NCBI GenBank assembly: GCA_002914805.1
Contig: JXTB01000202.1
Location: 545,270-609,269, forward strand
Direction: 5' to 3'
Source: Parasponia andersonii
Taxonomy: Eukaryota; Streptophyta; Magnoliopsida; Rosales; Cannabaceae
Length of the DNA: 64,000 bases
The notes under the pieces are model-generated. The model made no database searches. It was not told where the DNA came from and saw only the letters and a list, made by a program, of their open reading frames with translations. This document shows positions 1 through 12,334 of the stretch, in pieces. A program made the position numbers and the translations under genes. Within the stretch, counting starts at the first letter, position 1, and every line of letters starts with the position of its first letter.

Positions 1-3000
1 TTTAATAGTAAGTTAATGATTATTTTTATTCCAATTTTTTTTTTACATAGAATGATATAAATATCCAAATACCATATTAAATAATAATTTTATTTCTTAC
101 CAAATAACCCTCAGATATATTTAATGAAGCACTTCAATCTACAAAACCAAATCATATTACAATTTGATTGAATTTCTATAATTCTATATTCGTGGATGAA
201 TAAATTACAAATCAAAATCATTTCAAAGACAGTTTTCTCTTTTCTTTTTTTTTTTTTAAGTTTTTTGTGGAGATTTAATTAATGTGCTAAACTAGGGTTT
301 ATAAATAATGAATCAGAAACTCTAAAAAGAATACCTTAGAGAAACCGGTCGGAGGGGTGTGTGGAGGTAAAAGAAGAAGAATATTTAACCCTAGCCTTAA
401 ATAACAACTTATAGTCTCCAATTGTTTTAGGAGAGAATGAATAAAGAAATATATGAATATGAATATATATATATATATATATATATGATTTCTTCTTCAA
501 TCGATATTGTAATATTTAGCCATTGATGGTGCAATAATTTCTACTATTTGATTTTGATTAGTTTGATAATTGATTAAATATTATATAATTATAGAAAGTT
601 ATTTATAAGCTTACATGATGGGTAACCTGATTATTACCTTATCAGTTAGATCTTTTCCCCCTAATTCCATTATATTAATTGATTCCATGTATTATTTAAA
701 ATAAATAGAAAACGAACTTTTTACCCTTTTATTTTTTAAAATTAATTAATTTAATTTCTTTTTAATCACATTCCACTACGTAAAAAGAATATTGAACTTT
801 TAATAATGATTTTCCTCATATATACTTTACATAAAATGAAAAATTCCCTTAATTATCAGAACTTATATTATGAAATATATTATATGCATAATTTATTTAT
901 GTTATTATGATATAATAGTGCATTTTTCGACCAATCATCAAACTATAAAAAAAAGTATTTAAAAGGCTTCTTTTAAAATTCTAAGTCCAAAGTACTAAAA
1001 TTGAAAAAAAATCTCGGACGAGCAAAATTTTTTGAAAAATTCCAGATTAATTCATAAAAATATCACTTTTTAAAAAAAAATTTAGTAAACAACTTTAAAT
1101 TCCAAATACTTAAATATATGCTGAAAAGATTATATAATTTTTTAAAAGAATGTTTTGGCATTTTGGCATTTAAATAGGGTTAAGGATGTAGTTAGATTAT
1201 TTATTTGATTTTGGTTAGTAATATTAGTGTCATTTCACAATATAAATTTGACCAAACCTGACCTAAAATAGAATTTTTCACCTAATATATTTGACAAATT
1301 GATGGAATATATTTTGTAATTTTGAAATACACACGTAGAAACTATTAATTTGCTAAAACACTGATAAGTTTTGGGATTTTCTCATATTTAAAATAGTAAT
1401 CACATGCGATAAAATAGGGATTTCATTCCCCAACCTTTTTATATAATAATAAGAAGAAGAAGAAGAAGAAGAAAAGAAGTAAAAAAAAAGTGAAAATTTT
1501 GGATTTTTAACCTTTGAACTTCTAAAACAAGACCAGGCAGTGCAAAATTGTAGCTAACTAGGGGCAGCATTCCAAGAAACCATCGCTGCATCTTCATGGG
1601 TTTGGGGAATAATTTGGCCTTTTCAGCCATTTAGGTGGACGAATATGAAGGCTCTGCCCTTGCTTTGTCACTAGAGAAGGACACAAACCCTGCCCCAAAA
1701 GAATCTCAATTTACACCCAAGGATCATTTATAATTTACACATTTATACACTATAACAGTAATAGTAATAGAGCTGTGCAAAACCAATAAATTTTGAATAA
1801 TCAAGTTCTTTTAAAGGAATCAAAAAAAAAAAAAAAGCAATCAATTGTCACTTATTCCACTATTTTTAATTGATGATTGATCCCTTTTAGACAAGCAAGT
1901 AAACTAAAGAAAAGAAAGTGTAAGAAGAGAGGATTTAGGTAATAAAGTCTACAAGTTGTAAGTAGAGAGATGAAAGAGGCTAATAATAACTATGACAACC
2001 TGTTAACCAAATGAGCTTTGGACATATGGCCCTACTTGTATTTAATTACATAGAATCTAGCATCAACTCCCATATTCCTCATCAAACAAGGGTTGTACCA
2101 TATACATTTCTACATTTTTTTTCTTTTCTTTATGACTGACCAACCAATTCTGGAACTCATTTATTTTTAAATGTATTTCAAAGGACTTTCCATTCATGCT
2201 TTTTTTTTTCCCAATTAATTCTCTTATATATTTTAGACCAGCATAAGGTGTTGTACGACATGCTATAGTTAATTATGGACTTGAATTTGAGTGCATCCTG
2301 ATCAACGAGTAGGGCAAGCAATTAATTCCGGCAGTTTACATGTAAAATGTTCCAAATTTTGCCAGGACAAGTTATATATGCTTTAACAGTAAATTATATG
2401 TACCTTTGCACCTTTTAGAATAATATATAAGATTTACAATATATAACAGTAACTTATATGTGCGATTGCACTTTTAATAACAATATATAAGATTTACCAT
2501 TTTGTATGGAAAAAAAATATTTCTCTTTCAGTTAGGACAGAAATTGCTCATAACTAGTGATAATAAGTTACATGGAGGATAAAGACAAAATACAGTAATA
2601 CTACTAGTGAGTTTGTTTTGCTATAAATATGTTTTAGTCATAAGCGAGATTACACGGCAAAATAATAAGTCAATACGTCAATCTTAAAACAAATACCCCA
2701 TTAATTCAAAAAAGAAAAAATATATACCCCATTCATAGCACATAGAAAACTCATTGAACTATAATAATATGTATGTATTACATTTGTTTGTGTTTTGAAA
2801 TTGCTAATGTAACTCATTTATATAAAGGAATTAAGCAATAACTGAGTAATAATAATATTTATCGTTATTTAGTTATTTATGGACATAGACACTACACTAA
2901 TGTGATTGTCACTCATTTGGATAGACTAGTGGCATGAATAGCAAGATCACTCTTTGTTTTATTTTTTTATCATCCTACCTAAAAGCAAAAGATATAATAA

Positions 3001-3637
3001 TGAAGTAAGTTTGGTCAAATGTTCAAAACATTTATTATCTCTAAAAATAAGTGTAAAAATTTATTATTATAACAGAGTAAGATGATAATTAGATAATAAT
3101 ATATGTTTTTTAATTTATTGTAAGTATAAGTCATTAATTAATCTCATTTTTAAGGGAAAAAAAATGATCATATTTAAAACTATTATAAAGCATGAGGAAA
3201 GAAAATAATAGATTAGAAAGAGAACAATGATAGCAACTCTAGACTATGTTTTGAAGGTTAAAAAAAAAATAGGAAAATAAGGGGGGGAAAAAAAAAAAAA
3301 GAAGAGGAAAGAAGTGGAGAGAGAAAGTTGGAAATTTAAGAGAGATATTGGAGTAACCAATAGGAGTATTGTAGCTTGCCTTTTTGCAGTTGAAACTGTC
3401 GCAGCATGTCTAACTGGTCCACCTTAAATCAGAAATCTAAGTTGAGAGAGAAAGAGAGAGAGTGTATTTCTTTCGGATTCCCTCTATCTGTCTCTCTCTC
3501 ATTGTCTCATAAATAAAGGAGACAAAGGTAATAAAAATGAGCAGAAAAGAGAATGGATTATGGGGTTCTAGTGTCAAGTGATCCCACACGCGCACCTTAA
3601 CCATTGTTTGCTTTAATAATATTACTACCCATTTCTC

Positions 3638-3640
<3 letters not shown>
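1..3640. other. AT-rich intergenic DNA, no gene seen
   Basis: No open frame here looks like a protein. The stretch holds a (TA)n tract near 467-486, a GAA-type tract near 1449-1474, many poly-A and poly-T runs, and GA-rich sequence from about 3290 that leads into the pyrimidine-rich promoter area of the next gene. I see no terminal inverted repeats or coding remnant that I can defend. Confidence 0.6.
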
Positions 3641-3673
<33 letters not shown>

Positions 3674-4783
3674 GAATTCGTTTTTCTCTTTCTTCTTTTT
3701 ATTTATTTCTTTAGTTTTCATATCTTTTCTCCAAAAACCCATTTGGGTTTGGAACCTTTTGCTTCTTATTATGCTCTCTATCATGTCTTGTAAAAATTCA
3801 GAATTTATAGGAGAAAATAAAGAAGAAGAAGACTAAGTAGATATGATTCTGTCAGCACAAGGCTCTGTTTTTGGGTTTTCTATTTCTACCTCATGGTAAC
3901 CTCTCTCTCTCTCTCTGCATTTGGGATTTATACACACGGGAGTTATATCTATATGTTGTTTACCTTAATGGGATTTCTTTTTTGTGCTGCTGTATTAGAA
4001 TTCTTGGCCGTTAAGACGTATGGTTTTTATCATCAAGTTCATGGCTTGCTTCCTTGTCCTTTCTTTTCTTTTCTTTTCTTTTTTAAATAATATTTCAGCT
4101 TTGTTATAAAGTAGTGGCTTTTTTTTCTTCTTTATTAGATATTTAACTATAAGTGCACAAAATATATATTGTTTTTTTTTTTTTTTTTTAATCTGGAAGC
4201 ACTTTCGGTGCGAAATCCATCTCGAGTAGAACTTTCAATTGGGTTCTTAAGTATTAGTTCTAGTTTGTTCAAAGGTTGAGGGATTGTGTTTTCTCTGTAA
4301 CCTTAGTTTTGATTGGATTGGCTTGACGGATGTTCTTTCAGGTATATGGGACTGTATTGAACTTGAATCTGTTTTTTTTTTTTTCAGAATAATTGTGTTG
4401 TGAAACCAAATATAAATGTATGCAAGGTGGTGAGAACCAAGCTCTCTAAAAAGTGATACTATTGTGTGTGTATGTCATTATGTTTTATATAAAAATTGCC
4501 CATTTGAAAATTTGGAAAATAATACAATTCCATGATAGATAAAGGAGAAGGATACGCTGATTTTGATAACATGATTTTGGTCTGAAGTGTATTCACACAC
4601 ATATTATTGTTTCATTTTTTCAGGTAAAATACAGAGACCCTTCATAGTTTAGTGGTCTCAAATCTATTGGCTTTGCATTGCATCTGTACTTGGGCACCAT
4701 GAAGTACAGTGTGGAAAATATTTCTAAGAGCTGGCTTGCTTAAAGACGAACGATCTTATTCAATTTGCAATTGTCCGAACAAA
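3640..4783 (+). promoter_or_regulatory. Pyrimidine-rich 5' leader with intron and uORFs upstream of the DUF863 gene
   Basis: A (CT)14 tract at 3643-3670 and surrounding Y-rich sequence resemble the Y-patch, TATA-less promoters common in plants. A likely 5' UTR intron runs from a GT donor after 3895 to an AG at 4622-4623, preceded by a T-rich tract. Upstream ATGs exist at 3893 and 4699; the latter opens a 14-codon uORF (MKYSVENISKSWLA) that ends before the main start. A stop (TGA at 4700-4702) lies in the main frame, so the main ORF cannot begin earlier without another spliced exon. Transcript ends are not visible, so the extent is inferred. Confidence 0.45.
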
Positions 4784-7260
4784 ATGTTGGTTCGACGAGA
4801 CTTTGATCTGAATTCAGTAGATATGTATACTGACTCAGCGCATGTATATACTAAGTCACTAGTTGAAGTTTTCAGGGAGACTATGCTCAAACAGGAGATT
4901 GTATTTCAGAAGCAGGTATGAGCACACGGTTATAATATGTTGTTCATCAATCCACGATATAACAACTTAATTTATGACCTAATTTACGACTAATTTTCGT
5001 GTTCATGCTTGTGATGGAATACTATTTAACTAAGAACTATACTTTCTACTAATATGTCCCTCAGGTTCATGAGCTCCATCGCTTATATAGGATGCAAAAG
5101 ACACTGATGCAAAATAACAGCTGGATGGAGTTTGATCAATATAATTTGAATAAAGTGAGTATCGAACCAAGTCAGTTGCCTAGTGAAAGCTAGTGAGATG
5201 TGGTCCTTTTTGGGGATGATTGGATACGAATAAGATCTATCATTCACTAATAGTTTAAATGCTCTTCAATTTGTGGTATGTTGATGTGGTAAACTTTAAC
5301 TTTCAGGTGGGCTTGACGCATTCTGGGAGCCAAGGATTTTTAGAAGGATACCAGGATATATTCCATAAACTTCAGCAGATGCCTCTTGGTCATGAACTTC
5401 CTGCCGAATATTACACCAGTCATGTTGGTAAGATCATCAAAGAAATGGAACTATTGCGGATGACTTTAGAAAAACGGTATGATTGGTGTATTCTCATTGT
5501 CGTGATAATGTTTCAGATACAGAGGATTTGAAACTTTCCCTTAGGATTGGAGAAGATAATGAGAGAAAGCAAAGGGCCAAGAGAACTTGGTTTGATGTAA
5601 AAATGCATCCCTTCCCCCAAAATGTTATTGATTTAGAAGAATTAAGTGAGAAAACATCAAATGAGGATTCGGGAAATGCATCTCCTTTGAGCTGTGCTGC
5701 TCTGACAGTAAAGTCTGGAAGCAAGTATGAGTCACAAAATCCTGCAGTGACTGATCCAATCATCCCCAGTGGTGGTCTGAAGAAAAATCAATCACATGTG
5801 ATGGTAGAAAACTGTGTGCTTGTAGACGACCATGAAAGGAGCTCTAATGATCAAGGTATTGTTAATTTACCCTGGGAACACTAGCTGTATCATATTACTA
5901 TCATGTTCAACTTTTGAATCTATTTGGCACATTTAAAACCTATCTGTTGGTCCTTTTTGCAGATTTGGAAAGGTGTGACGTTAGTGTGTTGAACAAAAAA
6001 CTGTCAACCAAGATGCAGCAAATAAGTTCATATGGGAAATGGGAACTGGACCTTAACAAAGTTTGTTGTGATGACTCCTCTTGTTACTCAAATGATCCTA
6101 TCATGAGTCATCCTTCAACAGCCAGTTCATCACATGCTTTCCTTGGTCTAGTTGGCAGAGTAGAGGAGGGCAGTTTTCGATCTAAAATTTGGTGTAAAGA
6201 ATATAATAATTGCTTTGATGAAACTTCTGGCATTATCCATCCGGATGATGCTGGAAATTCTGTGTTGGAAAATTCGAACAGCAACCATGAAAGAACAGAA
6301 ATTTGTCCTGAATTTAACGAGTTAAGTGGCAGTGAAGTAGTCCAAAGTCCTTGTGAAGAGTTTGGCTGCAACAAGAACGATTCTGATGATGCAAATATTG
6401 GATATATGTTGGAAACTTCAAAGAGCCAAACTCATACACGTTTAGATATTAGAGCAGTAAACCATGAGAAGGGGGAATCAGAAGATGATGTACTTTCTTA
6501 TTCAGATCATAGCAAAAATATGGTCCAAGATGCATGTGGCAACACATCTTCAGCATCGTGCAAACCTTGCCATGTTGGTGATAACGAATCCAGTAATGGA
6601 GAGACTATGCAATCTGAAGTTGAGTTAGGGAATTCCTTATCTATTGGTAGCCTTTGGGGAAACGAGAAAGGGTTTCAAGCTCCTGCGACATTGTGTGGTG
6701 AGCAGATTCTAAAATCTTCTGACAGCAGTGAGTTCAAACATGAATACCTCAGCAAAGAGGAATCAGATAAAGTAGTTGATGCTTCAGTTCACATGGCAGC
6801 TGAATCACTTATTCTTTTCTTTTTGGAGAGTTCAACTTGTTATCAAGATTGTTCTATGAAAGATGCAGAATCAACTGAGATGGAGGCTAACGAGAGAGCA
6901 ATGCCACAATCCTCTTGTGATTCATTTGAGCTACTCACTCTAAAACTGAAGGAATGCAGTGAATACGACACATGCGTTTCATCGAAGCCACCAGAAGTAA
7001 ATTTCACAGAGAAAAAGGAGTATGGTTTCAAAATAAGACGTGGCAGGAGATTGAAAGATTTCCAGAGGGACATACTTCCTGGTCTGGCATCTCTATCCAG
7101 ACAAGAAATTCGTGAAGACATTAACATTCTTGAGGGAGTTTTAAGATCAAGAGAGTACAGGAAAATCCAAGCAAAGATGGCTGATGTACACGGCTGGTGC
7201 ACACCTGCAAGAAGCAGGCGTTCACGACTCAATTACACTGCACGTAGAAGATTTTCATGA
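4784..7260 (+). CDS. DUF863 family protein (plant-specific, function unknown), 5 coding exons
   Basis: Proposed exons are 4784-4915, 5065-5154, 5307-5427, 5517-5855 and 5963-7260. All junctions are GT-AG, the phases agree, and the product is 659 residues. The family signature is visible: an N-terminal HELHRLYRMQK block straight after the first intron, a DLKLSLRIG segment at the start of exon 4, and the C-terminal block RRGRRLKDFQRDILPGLASL near residues 577-596. The middle is Ser/Asn/Glu-rich and probably disordered; no membrane segment is visible. DUF863 proteins are plant-specific and thought nuclear in some cases, but no biochemical role is established. The start at 4784 is the first ATG in frame after an in-frame stop at 4700. 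Exon 3 could instead read on to about 5476 (IIKEMELLRMTLEKR), but that shifts frame relative to exon 4, whereas the 89-bp intron 5428-5516 keeps phase. Confidence 0.85.
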
Positions 7261-8118
7261 GAATTCAGTTTAGTTAGGAATGACGCTAGACATGAACATA
7301 CATCCATTGTGGGTGTGAACCTTTTATGCAAATAATATTAAGGTAATATTCTGATTTTATTATCACACTCACAATCTGAGATGTGTTTGTGTTTTGGATA
7401 ATTAGAATTGTCATATTTTCTTCGTGATATTAGGATTGGAAGACAGAGTTACCAAGTTCAGTCCGAGTTACTTTTGTCCATTTGGCCTTTAGACTTCGGA
7501 CTGTTTCTAACCGTCTAGGCCCTCAATCAAAATATTGAGAAGAAATTAGACTTTTGGATTTGCTTTGAGATCTTCTCCCATTTTAAGTCCACCAAGATCA
7601 GCACAAGGACCCGGTGATGTCAGTATAGAAGATGTTTTCCATCTTCATGTTCAACTCGAACGAATTTTACGATGATCTGGTTCCAACTTTTGGGTTGTGC
7701 AAGTTGTAGACAGATATCTTTCAACCAGGATTGAAACAACAAAACTATGACCAAACCATGGATGTTTAAGGAAAGAGATAGAAGTGTAGAAATTTAGAAG
7801 CAGTTGGGAAATTTTACTATTCCAAGTAGCCTACTCAACTACTTTAATACTCATGCTATATAAGTAAAATGGTCTATATAGTTGAGTCGCCTCACTGAAC
7901 CTGAGATCATTTAGTCAATACTACCGAAATTTTTGACCTTTTATTTTGGCTACTACATGGTTATTATTTGTCTCCTTAACAAGAGTACAAATATATACAT
8001 ATGTACAAAAACTTGTATGCTACACTTTGCACATCTTTTAATGTCAGATTTATGGTAAATAGGCACAAGGGTTCAGTGCGGTGGTCCATGGTTTGTGTAT
8101 TTTGATGAAGCTAAGCTA
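7261..8118. other. 3' UTR and short intergenic stretch
   Basis: The first few hundred bases probably hold the DUF863 gene's 3' UTR and polyadenylation region; an AATAATATTAA-like stretch lies near 7331. The rest shows no open frame with protein-like composition on the plus strand. Confidence 0.4.
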
Positions 8119-8277
8119 TCACATGCCTTCGATCACCTGACGTCGCCTCTGATCTAATTCAGATCTGTTCTCCCAATCAGATTGTTTCAGGCCCAGCTTT
8201 TTAAGTCTCTCTTTCGTGCTTCTTCTTCCAACTATAAAGACAACACAACCAAATACAGAGAAAATCCAACCAATACT
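8119..8277 (-). CDS. Possible terminal exon of an unrecognised minus-strand gene or gene relic
   Basis: On the minus strand an open stretch of 52 codons plus stop follows an AG acceptor (CCTAG) at 8278-8279. It starts with a hydrophobic run (GWIFSVFGCVVFIVG) suggestive of a membrane helix, followed by a basic and then mixed-charge tail (RRSTKERLKKLG..., DQRRRQVIEGM-stop). A stronger T-rich acceptor lies inside it and would start the exon at 8231. The tail looks like real protein rather than random AT-rich translation. Further up on the minus strand (about 8350-8540) another open stretch reads protein-like but has weak splice sites. I cannot name a family. It may be a small gene, a relic, or chance. 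Confidence 0.25.
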   Translation of the reverse strand, partial: SIGWIFSVFGCVVFIVGRRSTKERLKKLGLKQSDWENRSELDQRRRQVIEGM

Positions 8278-8744
8278 CTAGGAACTCAAGCCATGTTATA
8301 GTTACAAATACCTAAGAAGATAAAAAAGCCCAGAAGCTTATTTCACTGATGAAAGAAAGTGATGTTAGTACAGAGAACCCAACTGGGTTTGATAACTGGA
8401 GCTTTTTATTTGGTTACATTTATGAATATAATAAATGAAAGTGAAGATAAAAAAGCCTCTGCCAACCATTAACAGCCTTGGTGCATCTTTTTGTGTGACC
8501 TTAGAATCTGGGTCCCAACTTTTGTCAAATTGAGCAGCTACTGGGTAATCCTACGTATCAATCTATGTCATTCTAAATGGTAGTAGATTATATGTTTATC
8601 ATTATAAGATATTTCTGGTATTATATAGTATAATAGAGCTTTGGTTAAAAGAGGAAATAAAATATGCAATAATGGGATTGGAAGGAGTGGAAGCAAAGAT
8701 ACTGACGTTGTTTTTTTTTGTTTTCAGACTTGTATTTTCGAATA

Positions 8745-9390
8745 TAAAAATAAAAATTATTTTATAATGTTTTCAGAAAATAATAAGTGTTTGATAACTA
8801 TTTTTTAGGGAAAAAAATTGTATTTGTATTATAAAAGAAATATTTAGAAATAAAAAATTAAGAAAGAGTGACGAGAGATAAGTTCAAATAAGGAAATGAA
8901 GAGAGAGAGAAAGTCAGAAGAGAAAAGGTAATGAAAGATAATAATGAGAGAGAAAATAGAAAAATAAAAAGTATTGAGACAGATAGAATAAACAGAAACT
9001 AAAAAAAATACATAAAAGAGAGAAAGTGATAAAAATGCATAGGCTATATAGATAGAAAATAAAAATAAAAAAAGTTATAAAAATAAAATAGCAATAGAGA
9101 ATAATGAGAAATAATGTGATTAAAAAAATGATGAAAGAGAAAGTGATAGACTCAAATGAGGAGAAAAAAATGATGAGAGAGAAAATGATATGAGAGAAAA
9201 TTAGAAAAAAATGTGTACATAAAATTTATATAAATTTTTATAAAAAAAAAACACACATTGAAAATAACATTTTATTATTGTCAGAATTTGTTGTCTTTTT
9301 AACTCTAATTTTAAAAATTATTCTAAAAAAATATTACCAAACACTCTTATTTATTCTCAGAAAATTTTAAAATAAAAAATTATTTTTTAG
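8745..9390. mobile_element. hAT-like MITE with about 55-bp terminal inverted repeats
   Basis: The left end (8745-8798) and right end (9334-9390) are imperfect reverse complements, both A/T-rich, each with TTTTCAGA or its counterpart TTTTCTGA and each ending inward at a GTGTTTGRTAA motif (or its complement). No transposase frame is present. The interior (about 8850-9220) is strikingly A- and GA-rich, with many degenerate copies of a GAGAGAAAGTGATGA-like unit. The overall form fits non-autonomous hAT-type MITEs common in plant genomes. Target-site duplication was not resolved. Confidence 0.5.
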
Positions 9391-10056
9391 TTAGGGCGAG
9401 AAGCAACTCCAAAAAGACAACTTTGAGACGAAGCATTAGCACGCTGATGGTGCAATCATCGATGGGCCAAATGCCAATGGTCCAAAATAACTTTGTTTGA
9501 ATTATAAGACTGGTAGTCTTGTTGGTTGGTTAGTCGATTGGGATTCATGGGCTAGTTGGTGTAATGCTGCTGCATGCAACCAAAACTCTTTACCTACATC
9601 TTTGAATCTTTGTGTGTCTTCTTTTGTACTTGTACATTAACATGCCCCACAAGCCACTTGAATAATCATAAGATAAAGCCTGGGGATTCAGTTGATATGG
9701 CCTTTTTAAAAAAAAAATTGGGTCAATTATTTCAGGTTCATTGGTTCTTGTTTAATGCATAGTTTACGGATCAATTTATTCAAAGTGGTCCATTTCACCT
9801 TTCTTAATTATTGTGCTATTTAGCGATATATACTCATCTTCTAAACACTTCTCTACTTTATAATTTTTTTATTAAAAAAAAATGGAGAGGAAGAAAAAGA
9901 GAGGATGTTCTGATATTGTTAGATCCCCTTAAACGACAATTTAAACTGGTCAGTATCCCATGATTGGATTTTATGATTAATCATTAGTGATATCTGTGAG
10001 TCTTTCAACCACACTGAGGTTTAGACTTATGTTAATGTTTTTTTCAGTAATTAAAT

Positions 10057-10106
<50 letters not shown>

Positions 10107-10535
10107 ATATATATATTGTGTATACATATCTACTAAGATTATTTGGATAGGCATGGGATAGTGGGTTGTGAAACTTAAACCACCATTGACTCTCTGGGGG
10201 TAGGCAAGATAGAATTCACATGAGTTTCTGTCAAAAATTAGGAAATCTTCACAAAGTGGAATTGAATACTTTTTGTCCACCAAAACCAATGAAACAACAC
10301 CAAAATGATTCCATATATGGTGGTTTCTGGCACTTGGGTTTCCTCAAAAGATTTAGTATGAAGCAGTGAACCATAATACTCCGTACTTCATCTGATCAAA
10401 GTATATATGGTCATTAGTGTTTTTTGGGGCTCTTATTATACTTAATAGTCATCCATCTTTTGCCACCATTGATGTTATTTTTGCTATGCTTGAGTAATGC
10501 TTGAACAGATTTACAAGTTGTATTCCTAGCGATCA
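9391..10535. promoter_or_regulatory. Upstream region of the WRKY gene
   Basis: No coding sequence is seen. A (CT)n tract followed by (TA)n lies at about 10059-10115. A W-box core (TTGACT) lies at 10186-10191, about 350 bases before the start codon. Many WRKY genes carry W-boxes and are auto- or cross-regulated, so this site is a reasonable candidate control element, but that is inference. Confidence 0.4.
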
Positions 10536-12334
10536 ATGGATCAAATTATGGGAAAAGCTTCAGCTGTCTGTGTTTCAATGAGTAGTAGTACTCCAAGATG
10601 GGATTTCAAAGTTCATGAAACTGCTCAGAGTAGTTTAAAGAGAGCCCATCAGCTCTTCAATTGTATCTCAGATAAAAAGCAAGAGAAAAGTGTTCAAGAA
10701 GTAAGCCTGATAGCTCAAGATGCCATTGATGAGTTCAACAGGCTGCTTACTCTCCTGGATAATGGATCAGTGCCATCAGATAAAAAGAGGATCAGAAAGG
10801 GTCCTTTGCCTAAAACCCATGATATAAATCCTGTTGAACTGATGGATAGTCCAAATTCTTCATACAAAACTTTGACATACAACTCAACTCAACCCTTTAT
10901 CAGTAGACAGTTTTTCCCTCCAAAGAGTAATATTCAAGCTACTACCACTCTGATTCAAAGAAGCAGTCTCAGCTTGATAAGAGAGAAACGGAAGCCAAGT
11001 TATTCCTCCGATCAAACCAGTGCTCTGGTTCTTTCCAGTAATTCAATCCTGGGGCTGAGCCAATTCTCTCAACAGCCTAGCAACTCTTTGATCAGTATGA
11101 ATGGAGGTAGCATTAAAACACATGCAACTCACTATTCTTCGTCAGAACTTTTGACTTCGGATGTGAGTTCTTCTATGTTTTCTTCCAAAGGTAAGTGTGG
11201 GGAGAAAAGTGAAGATGCAAGTACAAAATGTGTAGCCTCAACTGGTGGGTGTCACTGCTCGAAGCGGAGGTGAAGTCATCTATGTTCTTCGATCTAGATG
11301 TTCTAACTTTTATCACTCTTTCCAAACTGAAGATGTTCATGCATCACTGTTGTGTGCTTTTTTATTTTTTTAACCAACATAACATGTAAAAGTTTATTGA
11401 ATTTACTTTGATAGTATGTAATACATAAGTAGTAATGGCTTTTGGTTCTTTTTCTTGCACTTTTCATTCATTTACAGGAAACTAAAGAAAAGACGAAGAA
11501 TTCGAGTTCCATCTGTAAGCAATAAATTAGCAGATATACCTCCTGATGACTACTCTTGGAGGAAATATGGGCAAAAGCCCATTAAAGGATCTCCATATCC
11601 AAGGTAAGTCAATTTTCTTCTCTTCATTTTTTCCACTGAAACTCTTTCAAAACTTCTCCTAAGCTAGGGAATAAGCTGCTAATAAAATGCCCTTTACTTC
11701 TATTTGTTTGGATGCCTAACATTAGGAGTCAGGACAGACTGAGGGACAAGTAACATGTTCCTATATGTATGTACAACCTTGATTTGTTGACTGTTTTTCA
11801 AGAAAATCTTAACACTACCTGAATGTTTAGAGTTTTTCTTTTCTCAGGATCCTCTTTATTATGGTTAAAGAAAAGACCAAAACCAAAAAAAAAAAAAAAA
11901 AAAAGAGGACAAAACTTAGTCATAGGAGCTATTAGAAGTGAAATAGTTTCTTCTGAAGAGAGGCAGGAATCTGTCAATTCTCCGGTCAAGATTTTCTTGC
12001 AATTTTAAGATCCAAACACTTCTAAAAGATACTCTAAACTGAATTATGGGAATTCGTTATTTATGCCACAAGTTTATAATGTTTAAACAACATAGATGGA
12101 ATGAGGTGTCTAAGTTTAAATTGGCCATTTACATAGGTAAAGCTGATTTATTTATGCATTATTTTTCAAAGGAGCTATTACAAGTGCAGCAGCTTGAAGG
12201 GGTGCCCTGCAAGAAAGCATGTAGAGAGGTGTTTGGAGGATCCTACCATGTTAGTTGTGACATATGAAGGGGATCATAACCACTCCAGAATTACATTTCA
12301 AGCCCCCAATTTGATGATTCAAGTCCAACAATAG
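10536..12334 (+). CDS. WRKY transcription factor, group IId (WRKY21/39/74-like)
   Basis: Exons are 10536-11269, 11478-11603 and 12172-12334, giving 340 residues. The DNA-binding domain is complete: WRKYGQK at residues 272-278 and a C-X5-C-X23-H-X-H zinc site (Cys292, Cys298, His322, His324). It is preceded by the basic plant zinc-cluster segment ([18 protein letters not shown]) typical of IId. The second intron falls after the Arg codon of SPYPR, the conserved R-type position for this group. WRKY proteins bind W-boxes (TTGAC) in the nucleus; IId members are often linked to calmodulin binding and defence or stress. Residues 28-75 resemble the IId N-terminal helix ([12 protein letters not shown]), but the usual HARF element (GHARF) after it is replaced by a lysine-rich stretch. 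The C-terminus stops 16 residues after the zinc ligands. Confidence 0.93.

Noticed and set aside
5428..5482. Coding extension of exon 3 up to 5476 with a 40-bp intron
   Set aside because: The intron would be too short for plants and the phase would not match exon 4; the 89-bp intron solves both.
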